Below, one piece after another: positions 33,266 to 47,391 of a stretch of DNA of 64,000 nucleotides. Both the position numbers and the translations under genes were made by a program. The DNA is from Pseudomonas citrullilanati. Its GTDB lineage: Bacteria; Pseudomonadota; Gammaproteobacteria; Pseudomonadales; Pseudomonadaceae. Location: assembly GCF_030580855.1 (NCBI RefSeq), contig NZ_JAUQOP010000005.1:124001-188000 (forward strand), read 5' to 3'. Numbering within the stretch: the first letter of the stretch is position 1; every line of letters begins with the position of its first letter. The notes under the pieces were generated by a model. That model saw only the letters and a list, made by a program, of their open reading frames with translations, was not told where the DNA came from and did no database searches.

Positions 33266-36200
33266 TTATAGCGACGGTTTCTCGGCTGTGCTATCCGAAT
33301 AATCCGTTACGCTCACATGCAGAAACGTTGCGGCGAATTCATCGGCGCACAGGGGCAGGCTGACAATGTAGCCCTGGATTTGCTCGCAACCTTCTTCGGC
33401 GAGGAATTGTTGCTGGGCCAGGGTCTCGACGCCTTCGGCGATGATGGTGAATTGCATGCTGCGGCCCAGGGCGATGATGGCGCGTACGATGGCGGCGTCA
33501 TGGGGGTCGTCGGGCAGGCCGCGGACGAAGGACTGGTCGATCTTGAGGATGTCCAGCGGCAGGCGCTTGAGGTAGCTCAGGGAGGAATAGCCGGTGCCGA
33601 AGTCGTCGATGGCCAGTTGCACGCCGAGTTTCTTCAGTTGGTGCAGCACCATCAGAGCTTCTTCGGCCTGGCTCATGATGAAGTTTTCGGTAATTTCCAG
33701 TTGCAACAATCCCGGTTCGAGTCGGTTTTCCCGCAGCAATTGTTCGATGCGTCCCAACAGGTTGGGTTGGCGCAGTTGGGCGCCGGCCAGGTTGACCGAC
33801 AGCGGGCCGAGGCTTTCGTAGGTGCTGTTCCATTCACACAATTGCCGGCAGGCGCGTTCCAGTACCCAGTCGCCGATCTGCAGGATCATGCCGTTTTCTT
33901 CGGCCAGGGGAATGAAGTGTTCCGGCGGCACGTCGCCAAATGTCGGGTGGTACCAGCGAATCAGCGCCTCGGCGCCCACCAGTCGGTTGTCGGCGAGGCT
34001 GATCTTCGGCTGGAACGACAAGGACAGTTCGTTGCGCTCGATGGCGCGGCGCAGCTCGTGCTCCAGGGCTACGCGCTCGCTGGCCTGAGCGGTGAGGTCG
34101 CGGGTGTAGCTTTCCACCCGGTTGCGACCCTTGGCCTTGGAGCGGTACATCGCCGCGTCGGCGTTCTTGACCAGCGTGGCGACGTCGCAACCGTCCTGTG
34201 GATAAAGGCTGGTGCCGATGCTGGCGCTGATGAAGAACTCGTGTTCACCGGCCTGGAAGGGCGCGGCAAAGCAGTTCAGCAGTTTCTGGGCGATGTGCTC
34301 GGCATCGCTGGGTTGCTGCAAACCGGGCAACAGGATGATGAACTCGTCGCCGCCCAGGCGCGCCACGGTGTCGATGTCGCGCAGTTGTTCGCGCAAGCGC
34401 ACGGCGATGCCTTTGAGCAGCAGGTCGCCAACCGGGTGCCCGAGGCTGTCGTTGATGTGCTTGAAGCGGTCCAGGTCGAGGAACAGCACCGCGCCTTGGC
34501 CGCCCTGTTCCTGCTGGTTGGTCAGGGCGGTCAGCAGGCGGCTCTCGAACAGGGTGCGGTTCGGCAGGCCGGTCAGCGGGTCATGGTGGGCCTGGTAATC
34601 CAGCCGGGCCTGGGCATGCTTGAGGCTGGAGATGTCGGCGAATACAGCGACGAAATGGGTGATCTGGCGGTCCCGGTTGCGCACCGCGCTGATGGTCAGC
34701 CAACTGGGGTACAGTTCGCCGTTCTTGCGCCGATTGGAGATCTCCCCTTGCCAGTGCCCTTCCGCCGTCAACTGGTGCCACATCGCGGCGTAGAACGCGC
34801 TGTCGTGCAGGCCGGACGCGAGTAGGCGGGGCGTATGGCCCAGGGCTTCGGTTTCGCTGTAGCCGGTGATTTCGGTAAAGGCGCGGTTCACGGCGCTGAT
34901 GTGCTGCTGCGTGTCGGTGATCAACACGCCTTCGGCGGTGCTTTCGAACACGGTGGCGGCCTGTTGCAGTTTCTCCTGCATCATGTGGCGTTCGGTGATG
35001 TCCCGGGCGATGGTCAGCATGCAATCTTCATTGCCGATAGGCAGCGGCCGGCTGGAGACTTCGCAGAGGCGGATCTGCCCGTCGTTGCGCCGGATATGGC
35101 AACTGAAATCCCGCACGAAGCCGTCCCGTTGCAGCAGGTCGAGCATTTGCTTGCGTTCATTGAGATTGACCCAGATGCCGAGGTCCAGGGTCGAGCGGTC
35201 CACTGACAACGCGCTGTTGAAACCGGTGATGCGACTGAAGCCTTCGTTGACCTCGATCAGCAAACCATCGCTCTGCCGGGACAGCAGCAGGCCATCGGGT
35301 GAAGCGTGGAATGCCTTGGCGAACTTCTCCTCGGACGTCTGCAGTTGTTGCTGGGTTTCCTTCAGCTGGCTGATGTCACGCACCACCACGACCAGCGCCG
35401 GCGTGGTATCGAGGTCGAACGGCTCGGCGGAAATCAGCCCGGTGAACGCCTGGCCGTTACTGCGCCGGAACGGCATTTCCAGGTTGCGGATGCTGCCGGC
35501 CTGCAAGCGCTGCAACAGGCTCGGCCCCACGCCCTGGATGCCCCAGATGTCGAGGTCGGTCGCGGTCCGGCCCACCACCTCGGCGGCGCTCAGGCCGATC
35601 TGCTCCTCGAAGGCGGTGTTGACCTCCAGCAGGCAGCCGTCCAGCAGGCGGGCGATGACCAGGATGTCGGGGCACTGGCGGAACACCGAGGCGAACTTCT
35701 GCTCGGACAGGCGCAAGGCTTCCTCGGTGCGCTTGGCCTCGCTGATGTCGATCATCAGCCCGCGCATCACCGGCTCATGGCCATGTTCGATCAGGCTGAC
35801 GATGTCGCGCACCCAGAGGCAGCGGCCATCGGCGGTGAGCACGCGGTAATCGATGCAATGGTCGCGGCCGGCGAGCACTTCCTCGTTGCAATAGGTCTCG
35901 GCCCGGGTCAGGTCGGCCGGATGAATGATGTTTCGCCAGAACCCCGGGATCAGCCAGTGGGCGAGGGGATAACCGAGCAATTCCTCGGCGTGGGGTGACA
36001 CGTAGCTGTAGGTGAAGTCACTGACCCGCGCCTCCCAGGCAATGGCCGACAGGCTCTCCACCAGGCCGCGGTAGTGGTATTCGCTGCTGCGCAGTTCCTG
36101 TTCCAGCTCGACCCGCCGGGCGATCTCCGAACTGAGGCGACGGTTGATGCGAATCACCACCGCCAGGATGCCGACCAGCAGCAGCACGGCCGGCAGGCCG

Positions 36201-37009
36201 TAGACCACCATGTCGGACCAGAACTGCCGGTAATCATGCACATTGCCGATCCATTTGCCCTGGATCTCGCTGATCTGGGCCGGGCTCATGTCCGCCAGGA
36301 CCTTATCCAGGATGCCCACCAGGATCTTGCTGTCCCGGGGAACGGCCATCGCCAGCTGGTAGCGATAGGGCGTTTCCCCGCTGACATAAAGGCCTTCGAG
36401 CTTGAGTTGGCGCAGGCTCCAGACGCTGGAGGCGAGGTCGCCCACCACCGCGTCCACCTCATCGGTGGCCAGGGCTTGCAGAGCCGAACTGACGTTGGGC
36501 AGCGCCACCAGGTTCAAGTCGGGATGATGGTTGCGCAGCAGCTCGTGGGGGGCGTAGTTCTCCACCACGGCGACTTTCAGCCCGTACAGGTCTTCCAGGT
36601 CATGGGGCTGGGCACCGCCACGATGGGCCAGAATGACGATGGGGAAATCGAGGTAGGGACGGGTGAACGCCAGGTAATTCTGGCGCTCGGGAGTGGACAT
36701 GATGCCCGGCAGCAGGTCGATCTTACCCTGCACGACTTGCTCCAGTACCGCCGTCCAGCTAGCCGGCTCGACGGGGACGACCTTGAGCGCCAACCGTTCA
36801 CGAATGATGTCGACATAGTCGGCGGCCAGGCCCTGATAGCGGCCCTGGTCGTCGCGAAACTCAAACGGTGGCCAGGAGGCATCGATCCCCAGGCGCAGGT
36901 CGGGATGGTCCTTGAGCCAGCGTTGCTCCTCGTCGGTGAGCGTGAACGCGCCAGCCGTTGCGGTCCATGTCATCAATGACAACAAAAGCGCGGCCGTCAG
37001 TCTGGGCAT
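33266..37009 (-). CDS. rmcA: RmcA-like c-di-GMP enzyme (SBP-TM-PAS x4-GGDEF-EAL)
   Basis: The 1247-residue protein has a signal peptide (to ~20), a periplasmic family-3 solute-binding domain (~28-245), a membrane segment ([19 protein letters not shown]), four PAS repeats (~325-800), a GGDEF domain with intact [13 protein letters not shown], and an EAL domain with [15 protein letters not shown] and [10 protein letters not shown]. Both catalytic sites look complete, so it could make or break c-di-GMP; characterised RmcA (PA0575) acts mainly as a redox-responsive phosphodiesterase regulating biofilm. Domain order, size and position beside rpoD agree with it. ATG 37009 starts a proper signal peptide ([15 protein letters not shown]). 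Confidence 0.88.
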   Translation of the reverse strand: MPRLTAALLLSLMTWTATAGAFTLTDEEQRWLKDHPDLRLGIDASWPPFEFRDDQGRYQGLAADYVDIIRERLALKVVPVEPASWTAVLEQVVQGKIDLLPGIMSTPERQNYLAFTRPYLDFPIVILAHRGGAQPHDLEDLYGLKVAVVENYAPHELLRNHHPDLNLVALPNVSSALQALATDEVDAVVGDLASSVWSLRQLKLEGLYVSGETPYRYQLAMAVPRDSKILVGILDKVLADMSPAQISEIQGKWIGNVHDYRQFWSDMVVYGLPAVLLLVGILAVVIRINRRLSSEIARRVELEQELRSSEYHYRGLVESLSAIAWEARVSDFTYSYVSPHAEELLGYPLAHWLIPGFWRNIIHPADLTRAETYCNEEVLAGRDHCIDYRVLTADGRCLWVRDIVSLIEHGHEPVMRGLMIDISEAKRTEEALRLSEQKFASVFRQCPDILVIARLLDGCLLEVNTAFEEQIGLSAAEVVGRTATDLDIWGIQGVGPSLLQRLQAGSIRNLEMPFRRSNGQAFTGLISAEPFDLDTTPALVVVVRDISQLKETQQQLQTSEEKFAKAFHASPDGLLLSRQSDGLLIEVNEGFSRITGFNSALSVDRSTLDLGIWVNLNERKQMLDLLQRDGFVRDFSCHIRRNDGQIRLCEVSSRPLPIGNEDCMLTIARDITERHMMQEKLQQAATVFESTAEGVLITDTQQHISAVNRAFTEITGYSETEALGHTPRLLASGLHDSAFYAAMWHQLTAEGHWQGEISNRRKNGELYPSWLTISAVRNRDRQITHFVAVFADISSLKHAQARLDYQAHHDPLTGLPNRTLFESRLLTALTNQQEQGGQGAVLFLDLDRFKHINDSLGHPVGDLLLKGIAVRLREQLRDIDTVARLGGDEFIILLPGLQQPSDAEHIAQKLLNCFAAPFQAGEHEFFISASIGTSLYPQDGCDVATLVKNADAAMYRSKAKGRNRVESYTRDLTAQASERVALEHELRRAIERNELSLSFQPKISLADNRLVGAEALIRWYHPTFGDVPPEHFIPLAEENGMILQIGDWVLERACRQLCEWNSTYESLGPLSVNLAGAQLRQPNLLGRIEQLLRENRLEPGLLQLEITENFIMSQAEEALMVLHQLKKLGVQLAIDDFGTGYSSLSYLKRLPLDILKIDQSFVRGLPDDPHDAAIVRAIIALGRSMQFTIIAEGVETLAQQQFLAEEGCEQIQGYIVSLPLCADEFAATFLHVSVTDYSDSTAEKPSL

Positions 37010-37103
37010 CACGGTCTCGTCAATGGTTCGGGGAGGATGTTTCGAGTGTAGACGGCCAACAGGACGGGGAGGGCGTAACGCAGGGTTTTTATCGACACAT
37101 GGC

Positions 37104-37130
37104 AAAACCCCCGGCAGGGCCGGGGGTTTT
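37104..37130 (-). terminator. Terminator after rpoD
   Basis: AAAACCCCCGG/CCGGGGGTTTT stem with a short loop, six bases past the rpoD stop and running into Ts on the minus strand. The stem is near-symmetrical, so it could act in both directions. Confidence 0.9.
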
Positions 37131-37135
37131 GGGGG

Positions 37136-38983
<1,848 letters not shown>

Positions 38984-39050
38984 AACACCCTATCCACTGA
39001 AGGTCTTGGCGGGCAAAAAACAAGCCGAGGATTATACCTGAGCTGTGACC

Positions 39051-41006
39051 TCACGCGCCAGTTGAGGTCGGGTTTGATGCGCAAACATTGCGGCTGAGTA
39101 AGTCGCGCAATTGGTTTTTCTCTTCGCTGGTCAGCTCGCTCTGGCGTGCTTTTCGCAGAAGTTGTTCCAGGTTTCGCTCGCGTTGGCGAGCGGACAAGCT
39201 AGTAATGGTGTCGAAAAACTGTTGTTCAAGGTTGTCTCCATCAATCAGCCATTCCTTCTCGGCCAGGGCCTTCAACAGGCGCCCCTGCTCGGTGCCGTGC
39301 CACCGGGCGATCAACTGGAAAGAGTTTAGCCTGGGGTTCTTCTGCACGGCTTCGAGGAGGGCGACCAGCAATTGTGTATTGCTGTGGTCCTCGGCGGCGA
39401 AATGCCCGGCGTCCTCGACTTTCTCGGCCAGTTGCGGGTGATGCAGCAAGGTGCGCAAGGCGGCCAGTGTTGGTGGTTCGACGGCGGCCGGCACCCGCGG
39501 GGCACGTGGCTGGTCGCGATCGCCACGCTTGCCGTTCTTGTCCCATGGTTTCTTGTCCCATTTCTTGCCGCCGCCGGCTTTCTTCGGCGTCCACTCCTGC
39601 TGGGGAGCGTAGTCCTGCTGGGGTTGATGATAGTCGGCGAAGTCCGGCATCGCGTCGTAGTCGATGCCCGGGTCATAGGCCGGCGGGGCTTCCTGGGGGG
39701 CGCTGTGGACCAACTGGTTGACGGTTTCGCTGGTGAGCCCGGTGATTTCGGTCAGGCGCTGGCGCATGAGCAGGCGCAGGTTGGCCCCCGGCACCTTGTC
39801 GATCAGCGGCGCCGCGAGCGTCGCCATGTGGGCCTTGCCTTCGAGGGAGCGCGGGTCGGCCTCTTCGGTCAACTGCTGGAAGAAATAGTCGGCCAGCGGC
39901 TGCGCATGCTGGTTGATCCGTGCCCGGAAGGCGTCGGTGCCTTCGGAGCGCACCAGGGTGTCCGGGTCCTCGCCTTCGGGCAGGAACAGGAAGCGGGCGC
40001 GCCGTCCGTCCTGCAGGCAGGGCAGGGTGGCCTCCAGTGCGCGCCAGGCGGCATTGCGGCCGGCCTGGTCGCCGTCGAAGCAAAACAGTACGTTGGGCAC
40101 CACGCGGAACAGGCGCTTCATGTGTTCTTCGCTGGTGGCCGTGCCCAGGGTCGCAACGGCGTTGCGCAAGCCTTGCTGGGCCAGTGCGATCACGTCCATG
40201 TAGCCTTCGACGACGATGATTTCGTCGAGGTTGCGGTTGTTCTTGCGGGCCTCGTACAGGCCGTAGAGTTCCTGGCCTTTATGGAAGACCGGGGTTTCCG
40301 GGGAGTTCAGGTACTTGGGCTTGTCGTCGCCCAGGACCCGGCCGCCAAAGGCGATGATCCGCCCGCGGGTGTCGCGGATCGGGAACATCACGCGGTCGCG
40401 GAAGCGGTCGTAGCGCTTGCCGGTCTCGGCGTTTTCGACCAGCAGCCCGGCGTCGATCATGGCGCGTTGCTGCAACGTGTCGCTGCTCAGGTGCTTGTAC
40501 AGGTTGTCCCAGCCAGGCGGGGCGAAGCCAAGGCCGAAGTCCCGGGCGATTTCGCCGGTCAGGCCGCGACCCTTGAGGTAATCCACTGCCGCCTTGCGCG
40601 CGGGATGGCTTTTGAGTGCCTGGCGATAAAACTCGGCCGCCGCCGTCAGCAGCGGATAAAGCGGCGAATCGGTCGGTTGGCGGGGCTTGTGCTGCCGACC
40701 GCTTTCCTCGCGAGGGATCTCCATGCCGGCGGCCTTGGCCAGCTCCTCGACGGCCTGGGGGAACTCCAGGTTGTCGTGGTCCATCAGGAAGCCCAGGGCA
40801 TTGCCGCCTGCGCCGCAGCCGAAGCAATAGTAGAACTGCTTGTCGGGGCTGACGCTGAAGGAGGGGGTCTTCTCTTTGTGGAACGGGCAGCAGGCGGTGT
40901 AGTTCTTGCCCGCTTTCTTCATTTGCAGGCGAGAGCTGACCACGTCGACGATGTCGGTGCGGTTCAGGAGGTCGTCAATAAAGCTCTGGGGAATCAGCCC
41001 GGCCAT
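39051..41006 (-). CDS. dnaG: DNA primase DnaG
   Basis: Makes RNA primers for replication. The 651-residue product has the N-terminal CHC2 zinc site CPFHKEKTPSFSVSPD..FYYCFGCG, the TOPRIM catalytic core with IVVEGYMDVIAL and FCFDGDQAGRNAA, and a C-terminal DnaB-helicase interaction domain from about residue 510. Between them is a proline- and lysine-rich linker (about 445-500) containing KKAGGGKKWDKKPWDKNGKR. It lies 67 bases upstream of rpoD. Confidence 0.98.
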   Translation of the reverse strand: MAGLIPQSFIDDLLNRTDIVDVVSSRLQMKKAGKNYTACCPFHKEKTPSFSVSPDKQFYYCFGCGAGGNALGFLMDHDNLEFPQAVEELAKAAGMEIPREESGRQHKPRQPTDSPLYPLLTAAAEFYRQALKSHPARKAAVDYLKGRGLTGEIARDFGLGFAPPGWDNLYKHLSSDTLQQRAMIDAGLLVENAETGKRYDRFRDRVMFPIRDTRGRIIAFGGRVLGDDKPKYLNSPETPVFHKGQELYGLYEARKNNRNLDEIIVVEGYMDVIALAQQGLRNAVATLGTATSEEHMKRLFRVVPNVLFCFDGDQAGRNAAWRALEATLPCLQDGRRARFLFLPEGEDPDTLVRSEGTDAFRARINQHAQPLADYFFQQLTEEADPRSLEGKAHMATLAAPLIDKVPGANLRLLMRQRLTEITGLTSETVNQLVHSAPQEAPPAYDPGIDYDAMPDFADYHQPQQDYAPQQEWTPKKAGGGKKWDKKPWDKNGKRGDRDQPRAPRVPAAVEPPTLAALRTLLHHPQLAEKVEDAGHFAAEDHSNTQLLVALLEAVQKNPRLNSFQLIARWHGTEQGRLLKALAEKEWLIDGDNLEQQFFDTITSLSARQRERNLEQLLRKARQSELTSEEKNQLRDLLSRNVCASNPTSTGA

Positions 41007-41477
41007 GGCGTTCTCATCATCACTGCGCGAAATAGGAGCCCGGAATCAACAGATGGAGCCAGGGAGAGGCACGGTAGATCGGTGGCTCGACCGGGTCGTC
41101 TGCATCATCGCTGTTGGGAAGTGTATCTGCCGAAAATCCACTGACGTTAATGAAGATCAGTATCCGACGGTTTGAATACGGTATGCTGAGTCCGGTAACG
41201 GCCGGTCGGGCCTCGGATAGCTCATGAAGCGGGCACGCAAGCAGGTGCCTTGGGCTGATCGTCGTTAGAGGAATCAGGGTGTGCTCGTCAGTAGCCTTGG
41301 AAGGCTCGTCAGAAGAGACGTGCACCGCTGGCAAAAAAGCCAGGTCTGACGTGGTGAAGCAGGTTGTCTTGGTCGCGTCTGCGGCTTCGACGGTGAAGCA
41401 TCAAGCGTTTTCCGCAAATGCCATAAGCCCGGCTTGAGGGCCGGGCTTGGCAGAAGCTTGCTACGAACGTCTGTGTA
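41007..41477. other. 471-base rpsU-dnaG intergenic region
   Basis: Apart from the rpsU hairpin (41425-41448) I see no gene. A 104-codon minus-strand frame (41020-41334) has codon use quite unlike its neighbours (many CTA, ATA, CGA and GGA codons, low third-position GC) and a TTG start inside a T-run, so it is probably not coding. The region likely holds promoters for dnaG-rpoD, but no convincing box pair could be picked by eye. Confidence 0.5.
41425..41448 (-). terminator. Hairpin after rpsU
   Basis: AAGCCCGGC/GCCGGGCTT stem of 9 bp, 30 bases past rpsU on the minus strand. Only a short T stretch follows, so termination may be partial, letting rpsU be expressed above dnaG and rpoD as known in other bacteria. 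Confidence 0.7.
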
Positions 41478-41693
41478 TTAGTACAGGCGTACGGCGCGGC
41501 GCTGTTCGCGCTGAACTTTCTTGGCGTGACGCTTAACAGCGGCTGCTGCCTTGCGCTTACGCTCGGAAGTCGGCTTCTCGTAGAATTCGCGGCTACGAAC
41601 TTCAGCCAGAACACCGGCTTTTTCGCAGGAGCGCTTGAAACGACGCAGAGCTACGTCGAAGGGTTCGTTCTCTTTTACTTTGACGGCTGGCAT
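41478..41693 (-). CDS. rpsU: Ribosomal protein bS21 (RpsU)
   Basis: The 71-residue basic protein of the 30S subunit: [20 protein letters not shown], then [20 protein letters not shown], ending in an arginine/lysine tail. Normal length. It is divergent from tsaD, as in E. coli. Confidence 0.98.
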
Positions 41694-41892
41694 CCAGAGC
41701 TACCTTCATTCATTACCGGGGTCAACATCCTCGCGGCAAAAGAGCACTTGAAGACGTCGGTTTTTAAGGGTTGCGGATGTTAACCCCTCAACGCTCGGAA
41801 TGCAAAGCCTCTGATCGAAAACCGCTGGTCGGGGCACAACGCGGCGACTATTATGCGCGCCTTCGAATTCAGCCGCTACAAGGCGCAAACCC

Positions 41893-42918
<1,026 letters not shown>

Positions 42919-42926
42919 TGCAGGAT

Positions 42927-43496
42927 TTAAAAATGCCGTTCGCGCCCGGCGAACAGGTCGCGTAGATTGCCCCGGTGGCGCCACACGATCAGCGCCACCA
43001 GCGCGGTCATTGGCAGCAACGCGGCCGGCTCCTGCCAGGCCAGCAACGGCAGGGTCAAGGGTGTGGCGATCAACGCAGCGAGGGAGCTGGTGCGGGTCAG
43101 GTAGAACGTCAGCAGCCAGGCGCACACGGCCAGCAGGGCCGCGGGCGGATACAGGCCCAGCAGCATGCCGGCGGCGGTGGCGACACCCTTGCCGCCACGA
43201 AAGCGAAAATACAGTGGGAACAGGTGGCCGATGACGGCGCAGACGCCGATCCAGGCCTGTTGCTGCAACGAAAGCCCTGCAAGGCTGGCGATCAGTACCG
43301 GGACAAGACCTTTGCAGAGGTCGCCCAGCAGGGTCAGGATCGCGAGTTTGCGCCCGGCCAGGCGCAGCATGTTGGTGGCGCCGGCATTGCCCGAGCCACT
43401 CATTCGCGGATCCGGACGACCGGTGAGGCGGCTGAGCAAGATGGCGAAGGACAGCGAGCCGAGCAGGTAGGCGAGAAACGCCAGTAACCAAAACAT
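42927..43496 (-). CDS. plsY: PlsY, acyl-phosphate glycerol-3-phosphate acyltransferase
   Basis: The inner-membrane enzyme makes lysophosphatidic acid from acyl-phosphate. The 189-residue product has five to six membrane segments and the three PlsY motifs: [25 protein letters not shown] and a final [14 protein letters not shown] segment. It lies convergent to tsaD with 8 bases between the stops and divergent from folB. Confidence 0.96.
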   Translation of the reverse strand: MFWLLAFLAYLLGSLSFAILLSRLTGRPDPRMSGSGNAGATNMLRLAGRKLAILTLLGDLCKGLVPVLIASLAGLSLQQQAWIGVCAVIGHLFPLYFRFRGGKGVATAAGMLLGLYPPAALLAVCAWLLTFYLTRTSSLAALIATPLTLPLLAWQEPAALLPMTALVALIVWRHRGNLRDLFAGRERHF

Positions 43497-43570
43497 GCTA
43501 ACTATTCCGGGCGAGGACGCCCTGATTCTAACGGCGCATTGCGCCCTTGTCGTGCTGCGGAGAAGAGTGC

Positions 43571-43924
43571 TTGGACAGAGTGTTTATCGAGGGCCTGGAA
43601 GTCGACACGGTAATCGGTGCCTACGACTGGGAGCGAGACATCCGGCAGTGTCTGCGACTTGACCTGAGTTTTGCCTGGGATAACCGTCCGGCTGCCGCCG
43701 GCGATGACCTGGCCCTGGCGCTCGACTATGCCAGCGTATCGTCGCGTATCCAGGCATTTGCCGAGCAGGCCCGGTTCCAACTGGTCGAAACCTTCGCCGA
43801 ACGACTGGCCCAGGCGCTCATGGACGAATTCATGATCACCTGGCTGCGACTGAAAGTGACCAAGCCTGGCGCCGTCCCGGCGGCCAGCGGTGTGGGCGTG
43901 GAGATCGAGCGCGGATGTCGCTGA
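43571..43924 (+). CDS. folB: Dihydroneopterin aldolase/epimerase FolB
   Basis: Cuts dihydroneopterin to the hydroxymethylpterin precursor of folate. The 117-residue product has the FolB pattern [20 protein letters not shown], with the catalytic lysine in [11 protein letters not shown] chose TTG 43571, with GGAG eight bases upstream, giving the normal length; an upstream start at 43547 lacks a ribosome site. It overlaps folK by 10 bases. Confidence 0.94.
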   Translation: MDRVFIEGLEVDTVIGAYDWERDIRQCLRLDLSFAWDNRPAAAGDDLALALDYASVSSRIQAFAEQARFQLVETFAERLAQALMDEFMITWLRLKVTKPGAVPAASGVGVEIERGCR

Positions 43925-44442
43925 CTCAGGTTTTTCTCGGGCTCGGCAGCAATATCGAGCGCGAAACTCATTTGCGCGCCGGCCTGGAGGCCTTGGCCGG
44001 CTTCCTGGTGGACATCGAGTGTTCGGCCGTGTTCGAGAGCCAGCCGGTGGGTATCAAGAGCGGGCCATTCTTCAATTTCGTCGTGTCGGCCTTCACCGAT
44101 CTGCCGCTGATGGAGCTGGATCGCCGCCTCAAGTTCATCGAGGCCGACAATGGGCGTTACGCGCCCGACCGCAAGGGGCTGCCGCTGGACATCGACGTGT
44201 TGTTGTATGGCGAGCAGGTCGGCAACTTCGACGGCCTGGTGCTGCCGCGGGCGGAAATCCTCAAGAACGCCTTCGTCCTGTGGCCCTTGTCGTTGATTGC
44301 ACCGGATCGGGTGCATCCGGGGGTAGGCAAGAGCTTCGCCACGTTGTGGGACGAAGCGCAGATCGACCAGGTGCTGGCGCCGGTCGCGTTCGAGTGGCGA
44401 GGGCGGCAGCTTACCCCGTCCGATTTGCTGAGTCGTTCATGA
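43915..44442 (+). CDS. folK: FolK, hydroxymethyl-dihydropterin pyrophosphokinase
   Basis: Pyrophosphorylates the FolB product for dihydropteroate synthase. The 175-residue product shows FLGLGSNIERE at the N terminus, the PVGIKSGPFFNFV segment, and the metal-binding LPLDIDVLLYG. It is longer than the E. coli form by about 15 residues at the C terminus. Translationally coupled to folB. Confidence 0.94.
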   Translation: MSLTQVFLGLGSNIERETHLRAGLEALAGFLVDIECSAVFESQPVGIKSGPFFNFVVSAFTDLPLMELDRRLKFIEADNGRYAPDRKGLPLDIDVLLYGEQVGNFDGLVLPRAEILKNAFVLWPLSLIAPDRVHPGVGKSFATLWDEAQIDQVLAPVAFEWRGRQLTPSDLLSRS

Positions 44443-44445
44443 GGG

Positions 44446-44507
44446 CTTCGCGAGCCGGCGCGTTGCCACAGGTGGCACCGATTTCCTGTGGCAGCCGGCT
44501 CGCGATG
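44446..44507. repeat. Long inverted repeat, REP-like variant
   Basis: TTCGCGAGCCGGC and GCCGGCTCGCGA frame a 38-base interior with its own inner repeat (CCACAGG/CCTGTGG). It differs from the main REP family in core sequence and spacing and lies between convergent folK and cca, where it may end both transcripts. Confidence 0.75.
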
Positions 44508-44534
44508 ACGGCGCCGCCGACTGGAACCTAGCCC

Positions 44535-45761
44535 TCAGCCCGCAGCTTCCTTGTACGCCTTCAACACCCTGAGCCGCTCACGCTTGATCGCCTCGCCCAG
44601 CTCCGGGCCCTTGAAGCCTTTCTCCAGCAAGGGTTGGACCGCCACCCCGCGAGCGACCGCCGCCGCCCCCCGCAGATAATCAGCTTGTGGATAACTGCGC
44701 TGTTCGAACCCCTTGCGTCCGCGTGCGTCCATCTCGCAGGCGGCGATGAACTCTTCGAAGCGCTGGGGGCGACGGTACACGTCAAAGCTTTGCAGCAGTT
44801 CGAGCAGCGTCGACGGTTTCAACTCCAGGGCGCGATGGCCGTGGGTGTGGTATTGCCCCACCAATAGCGCCAGTTCCTGGCAGTCCCGTGGCGCCTTGAA
44901 GCGCTCGTTGACGGCCTTGATCAGTTTCAGTCCTTTGTGTTCATGGGCAATGTGGCGCGGCCATTCGTGTTCGGGCGTCAGGCCTTTCCCCAGGTCATGG
45001 AGCAGGCAGGCCCAGCGGACAGTCAGCGGTTGCCTGTGCCGCGCGGCCTGTTCCAATACGCTCAGGGTATGGACGCCCGTGTCGATTTCCGGGTGATGGG
45101 CTTCGGGCTGCGGCACGCCGAACAGCGCATCGACTTCGGGCATCAAGACCCGGAGGGCGGTGCAATCGCGCAGGACCTGGATAAACACCTGCGGCTGGTC
45201 TTCCATGAGCGCCCGGGAAATTTCCTTCCAGCTGCGTTCGGCCGTCAACGCCTCCAGTTCACCGCAATCGCTGAGTTGGCGCATCAGCCCCAGGGTTTCG
45301 TCCGCCACCTTGAAACCCAATGGTGCATACCGCGCGGCAAAGCGGGCCACGCGCAGGACGCGCAGTGGATCTTCGGCGAATGCGGGGGAAACATGGCGCA
45401 GTACCCGGGCTTCGAGGTCCTGCTGGCCGTGGTACGGGTCGGTCAGGTTGCCGTGGTCATCCTCGGCCATGGCGTTGATCGTCAAGTCCCTGCGGACCAG
45501 GTCTTCTTCCAGGGTGACTTCGGGGCTGGCGTGGAACACGAAGCCGCCGTAGCCGCGGCCGCTCTTGCGTTCAGTGCGGGCGAGGGCGTATTCCTCGCCT
45601 GTCTTCGGATCGAGGAACACCGGAAAATCGGCGCCCACGGGACGAAACCCCTTGGCGAGCATTTCATCGGCAGTGGCGCCCACCACGACTCGGTCGACGT
45701 CGGTGACGGGAATGCCCAGCAAACGGTCGCGCACCGCGCCGCCGACTTTGTAGATCTGCAT
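44535..45761 (-). CDS. cca: CCA-adding tRNA nucleotidyltransferase with HD domain
   Basis: Builds or repairs the 3' CCA end of tRNAs. The 408-residue class II enzyme has [20 protein letters not shown], the metal-binding [12 protein letters not shown] segment, the nucleotide-selecting [16 protein letters not shown] helix, and a C-terminal HD phosphohydrolase domain with [12 protein letters not shown]. The HD domain gives phosphatase and phosphodiesterase activity in E. coli. Length is typical of gamma-proteobacterial forms. Confidence 0.96.
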   Translation of the reverse strand: MQIYKVGGAVRDRLLGIPVTDVDRVVVGATADEMLAKGFRPVGADFPVFLDPKTGEEYALARTERKSGRGYGGFVFHASPEVTLEEDLVRRDLTINAMAEDDHGNLTDPYHGQQDLEARVLRHVSPAFAEDPLRVLRVARFAARYAPLGFKVADETLGLMRQLSDCGELEALTAERSWKEISRALMEDQPQVFIQVLRDCTALRVLMPEVDALFGVPQPEAHHPEIDTGVHTLSVLEQAARHRQPLTVRWACLLHDLGKGLTPEHEWPRHIAHEHKGLKLIKAVNERFKAPRDCQELALLVGQYHTHGHRALELKPSTLLELLQSFDVYRRPQRFEEFIAACEMDARGRKGFEQRSYPQADYLRGAAAVARGVAVQPLLEKGFKGPELGEAIKRERLRVLKAYKEAAG

Positions 45762-45825
45762 AAAAAACCTCCGTTGGCCCGACAGGATAACCTTTTACGT
45801 CGGGCCGCCGGAGGCGAAAACGGGA

Positions 45826-47391
45826 TCAGAGATGGACGACGGCCAGGTCCAGGCGGCCGTAGTCACCCTCGGCCTGTTCGTTCCTGGGCGGGACATGATG
45901 GGTTTTCATCACCTGGTCGCCCTGCAGGGTTTCCAGGTGAATGTCGAAGCCCCAGAGGCGATGCAAGTGCTTGAGCACCTCGTCGGTGGAGTCGCCCAGA
46001 GGTTTGCGGTTGTGGGCCTGGTGGCGCAGGGTCAGCGAGCGATCGCCGCGGCGGTCGATGCTGTAGATCTGCACATTGGGCTCGCGATTGCCCAGGTTGT
46101 ATTGCGCTGCCAGGGTTTCGCGGATGATGCGATAGCCGCTTTCGTCATGGATGGCCGGCACCAGCAGGTCATCCTTCTGGTCGTCATCGAGGATGCTGAA
46201 GAGCTTCAGGTCGCGGATCACCTTCGGCGAGAGGTATTGCAGGATGAAACTCTCGTCCTTGAAGCTGCTCATGGCGAACTTGATGGTGGACAGCCAGTCC
46301 GAGCCAGCGATTTCGGGGAACCAGCGGCGATCTTCCTCGGTGGGGGCCTCGCACATGCGCCGGATGTCGCGGTACATGGCGAAACCCAGCGCATAAGGGT
46401 TGATGCCGCTGTAGTACGGGCTGTCGAAACCGGGTTGGAACACCACGCTGGTGTGGGACGTCAGGAACTCCATCATGAAGCCGTCGGTGACCAGGCCTTC
46501 GTCGTACAGGTCGTTCATCAGCGTGTAGTGCCAGAAGGTCGCCCAGCCTTCGTTCATGACCTGGGTCTGGCGTTGTGGATAAAAATACTGGGCGATCTTG
46601 CGCACGATGCGCACGATTTCCCGCTGCCACGGTTCCAGCAGTGGCGCGTGTTTTTCGATGAAGTAGAGGATGTTTTCCTGGGGCTCGGCAGGGAAACGTG
46701 CGTTGTCCTTCTCGTTGTACTTGTCCGCGCCCTTGGGAATCGTGCGCCACAGGTCGTTGATCTGCTTCTGCAGGTGCTCTTCGCGATCCTTCTGGCGTCG
46801 GCGTTCTTCTTCGGCGGAAATCGGATAGGGGCGCTTGTAGCGGTCCACGCCGTAGTTCATCAGCGCATGGCAGGAGTCCAGCAGGTCTTCCACGGCATCG
46901 ATGCCGTGGCGTTCCTCGCATTGCATGATGTACTGCTTGGCAAACACCAGGTAGTCGATGATCGAACTGGCATCGGTCCAGGTGCGGAACAGGTAGTTGC
47001 CCTTGAAGAAGCTGTTGTGCCCGTAGCAGGCGTGCGCCACCACCAGGGCCTGCATGCAGATGGTGTTTTCTTCCATCAGGTAGGCGATGCACGGGTCTGA
47101 ATTGATCACGATCTCGTAGGCCAGCCCCATCTGGCCCCGGCTGTAGGATTTCTCGGTACTGAGGAAATGCTTGCCGTACGACCAGTGGTGATAACCCAGC
47201 GGCATGCCGACCGACGCGTAGGCGTCCATCATCTGCTCGGCGGTGATCACCTCGATCTGGTTGGGGTAGGTGTCGAGGGCATAGCGATCCGCGATACGGC
47301 TGATTTCGCGGTCGTAGGCCTGGATCAGCTCGAACGTCCATTCGGAGCCGGTGGAGATGGGCTGGCGCTTCTGCTCTTTTTTGGCGGTCAT
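45826..47391 (-). CDS. SpoVR-family protein (YcgB)
   Basis: The 521-residue protein matches the SpoVR/YcgB family ([53 protein letters not shown]). The histidine- and glutamate-rich CYGHNSF and [10 protein letters not shown] segments suggest a metal site. SpoVR in Bacillus affects the spore cortex; in non-sporing bacteria the function is unknown, but the gene is linked to stationary-phase genes with prkA and yeaH. It overlaps yeaH by 4 bases and is last in the trio. Confidence 0.92.
   Translation of the reverse strand: MTAKKEQKRQPISTGSEWTFELIQAYDREISRIADRYALDTYPNQIEVITAEQMMDAYASVGMPLGYHHWSYGKHFLSTEKSYSRGQMGLAYEIVINSDPCIAYLMEENTICMQALVVAHACYGHNSFFKGNYLFRTWTDASSIIDYLVFAKQYIMQCEERHGIDAVEDLLDSCHALMNYGVDRYKRPYPISAEEERRRQKDREEHLQKQINDLWRTIPKGADKYNEKDNARFPAEPQENILYFIEKHAPLLEPWQREIVRIVRKIAQYFYPQRQTQVMNEGWATFWHYTLMNDLYDEGLVTDGFMMEFLTSHTSVVFQPGFDSPYYSGINPYALGFAMYRDIRRMCEAPTEEDRRWFPEIAGSDWLSTIKFAMSSFKDESFILQYLSPKVIRDLKLFSILDDDQKDDLLVPAIHDESGYRIIRETLAAQYNLGNREPNVQIYSIDRRGDRSLTLRHQAHNRKPLGDSTDEVLKHLHRLWGFDIHLETLQGDQVMKTHHVPPRNEQAEGDYGRLDLAVVHL

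Noticed and set aside
41020..41334. 104-codon minus-strand frame between rpsU and dnaG
   Set aside because: Codon use and third-position GC do not match neighbouring genes, the start would be a TTG in a T-run without a ribosome site, and no family is recognisable.
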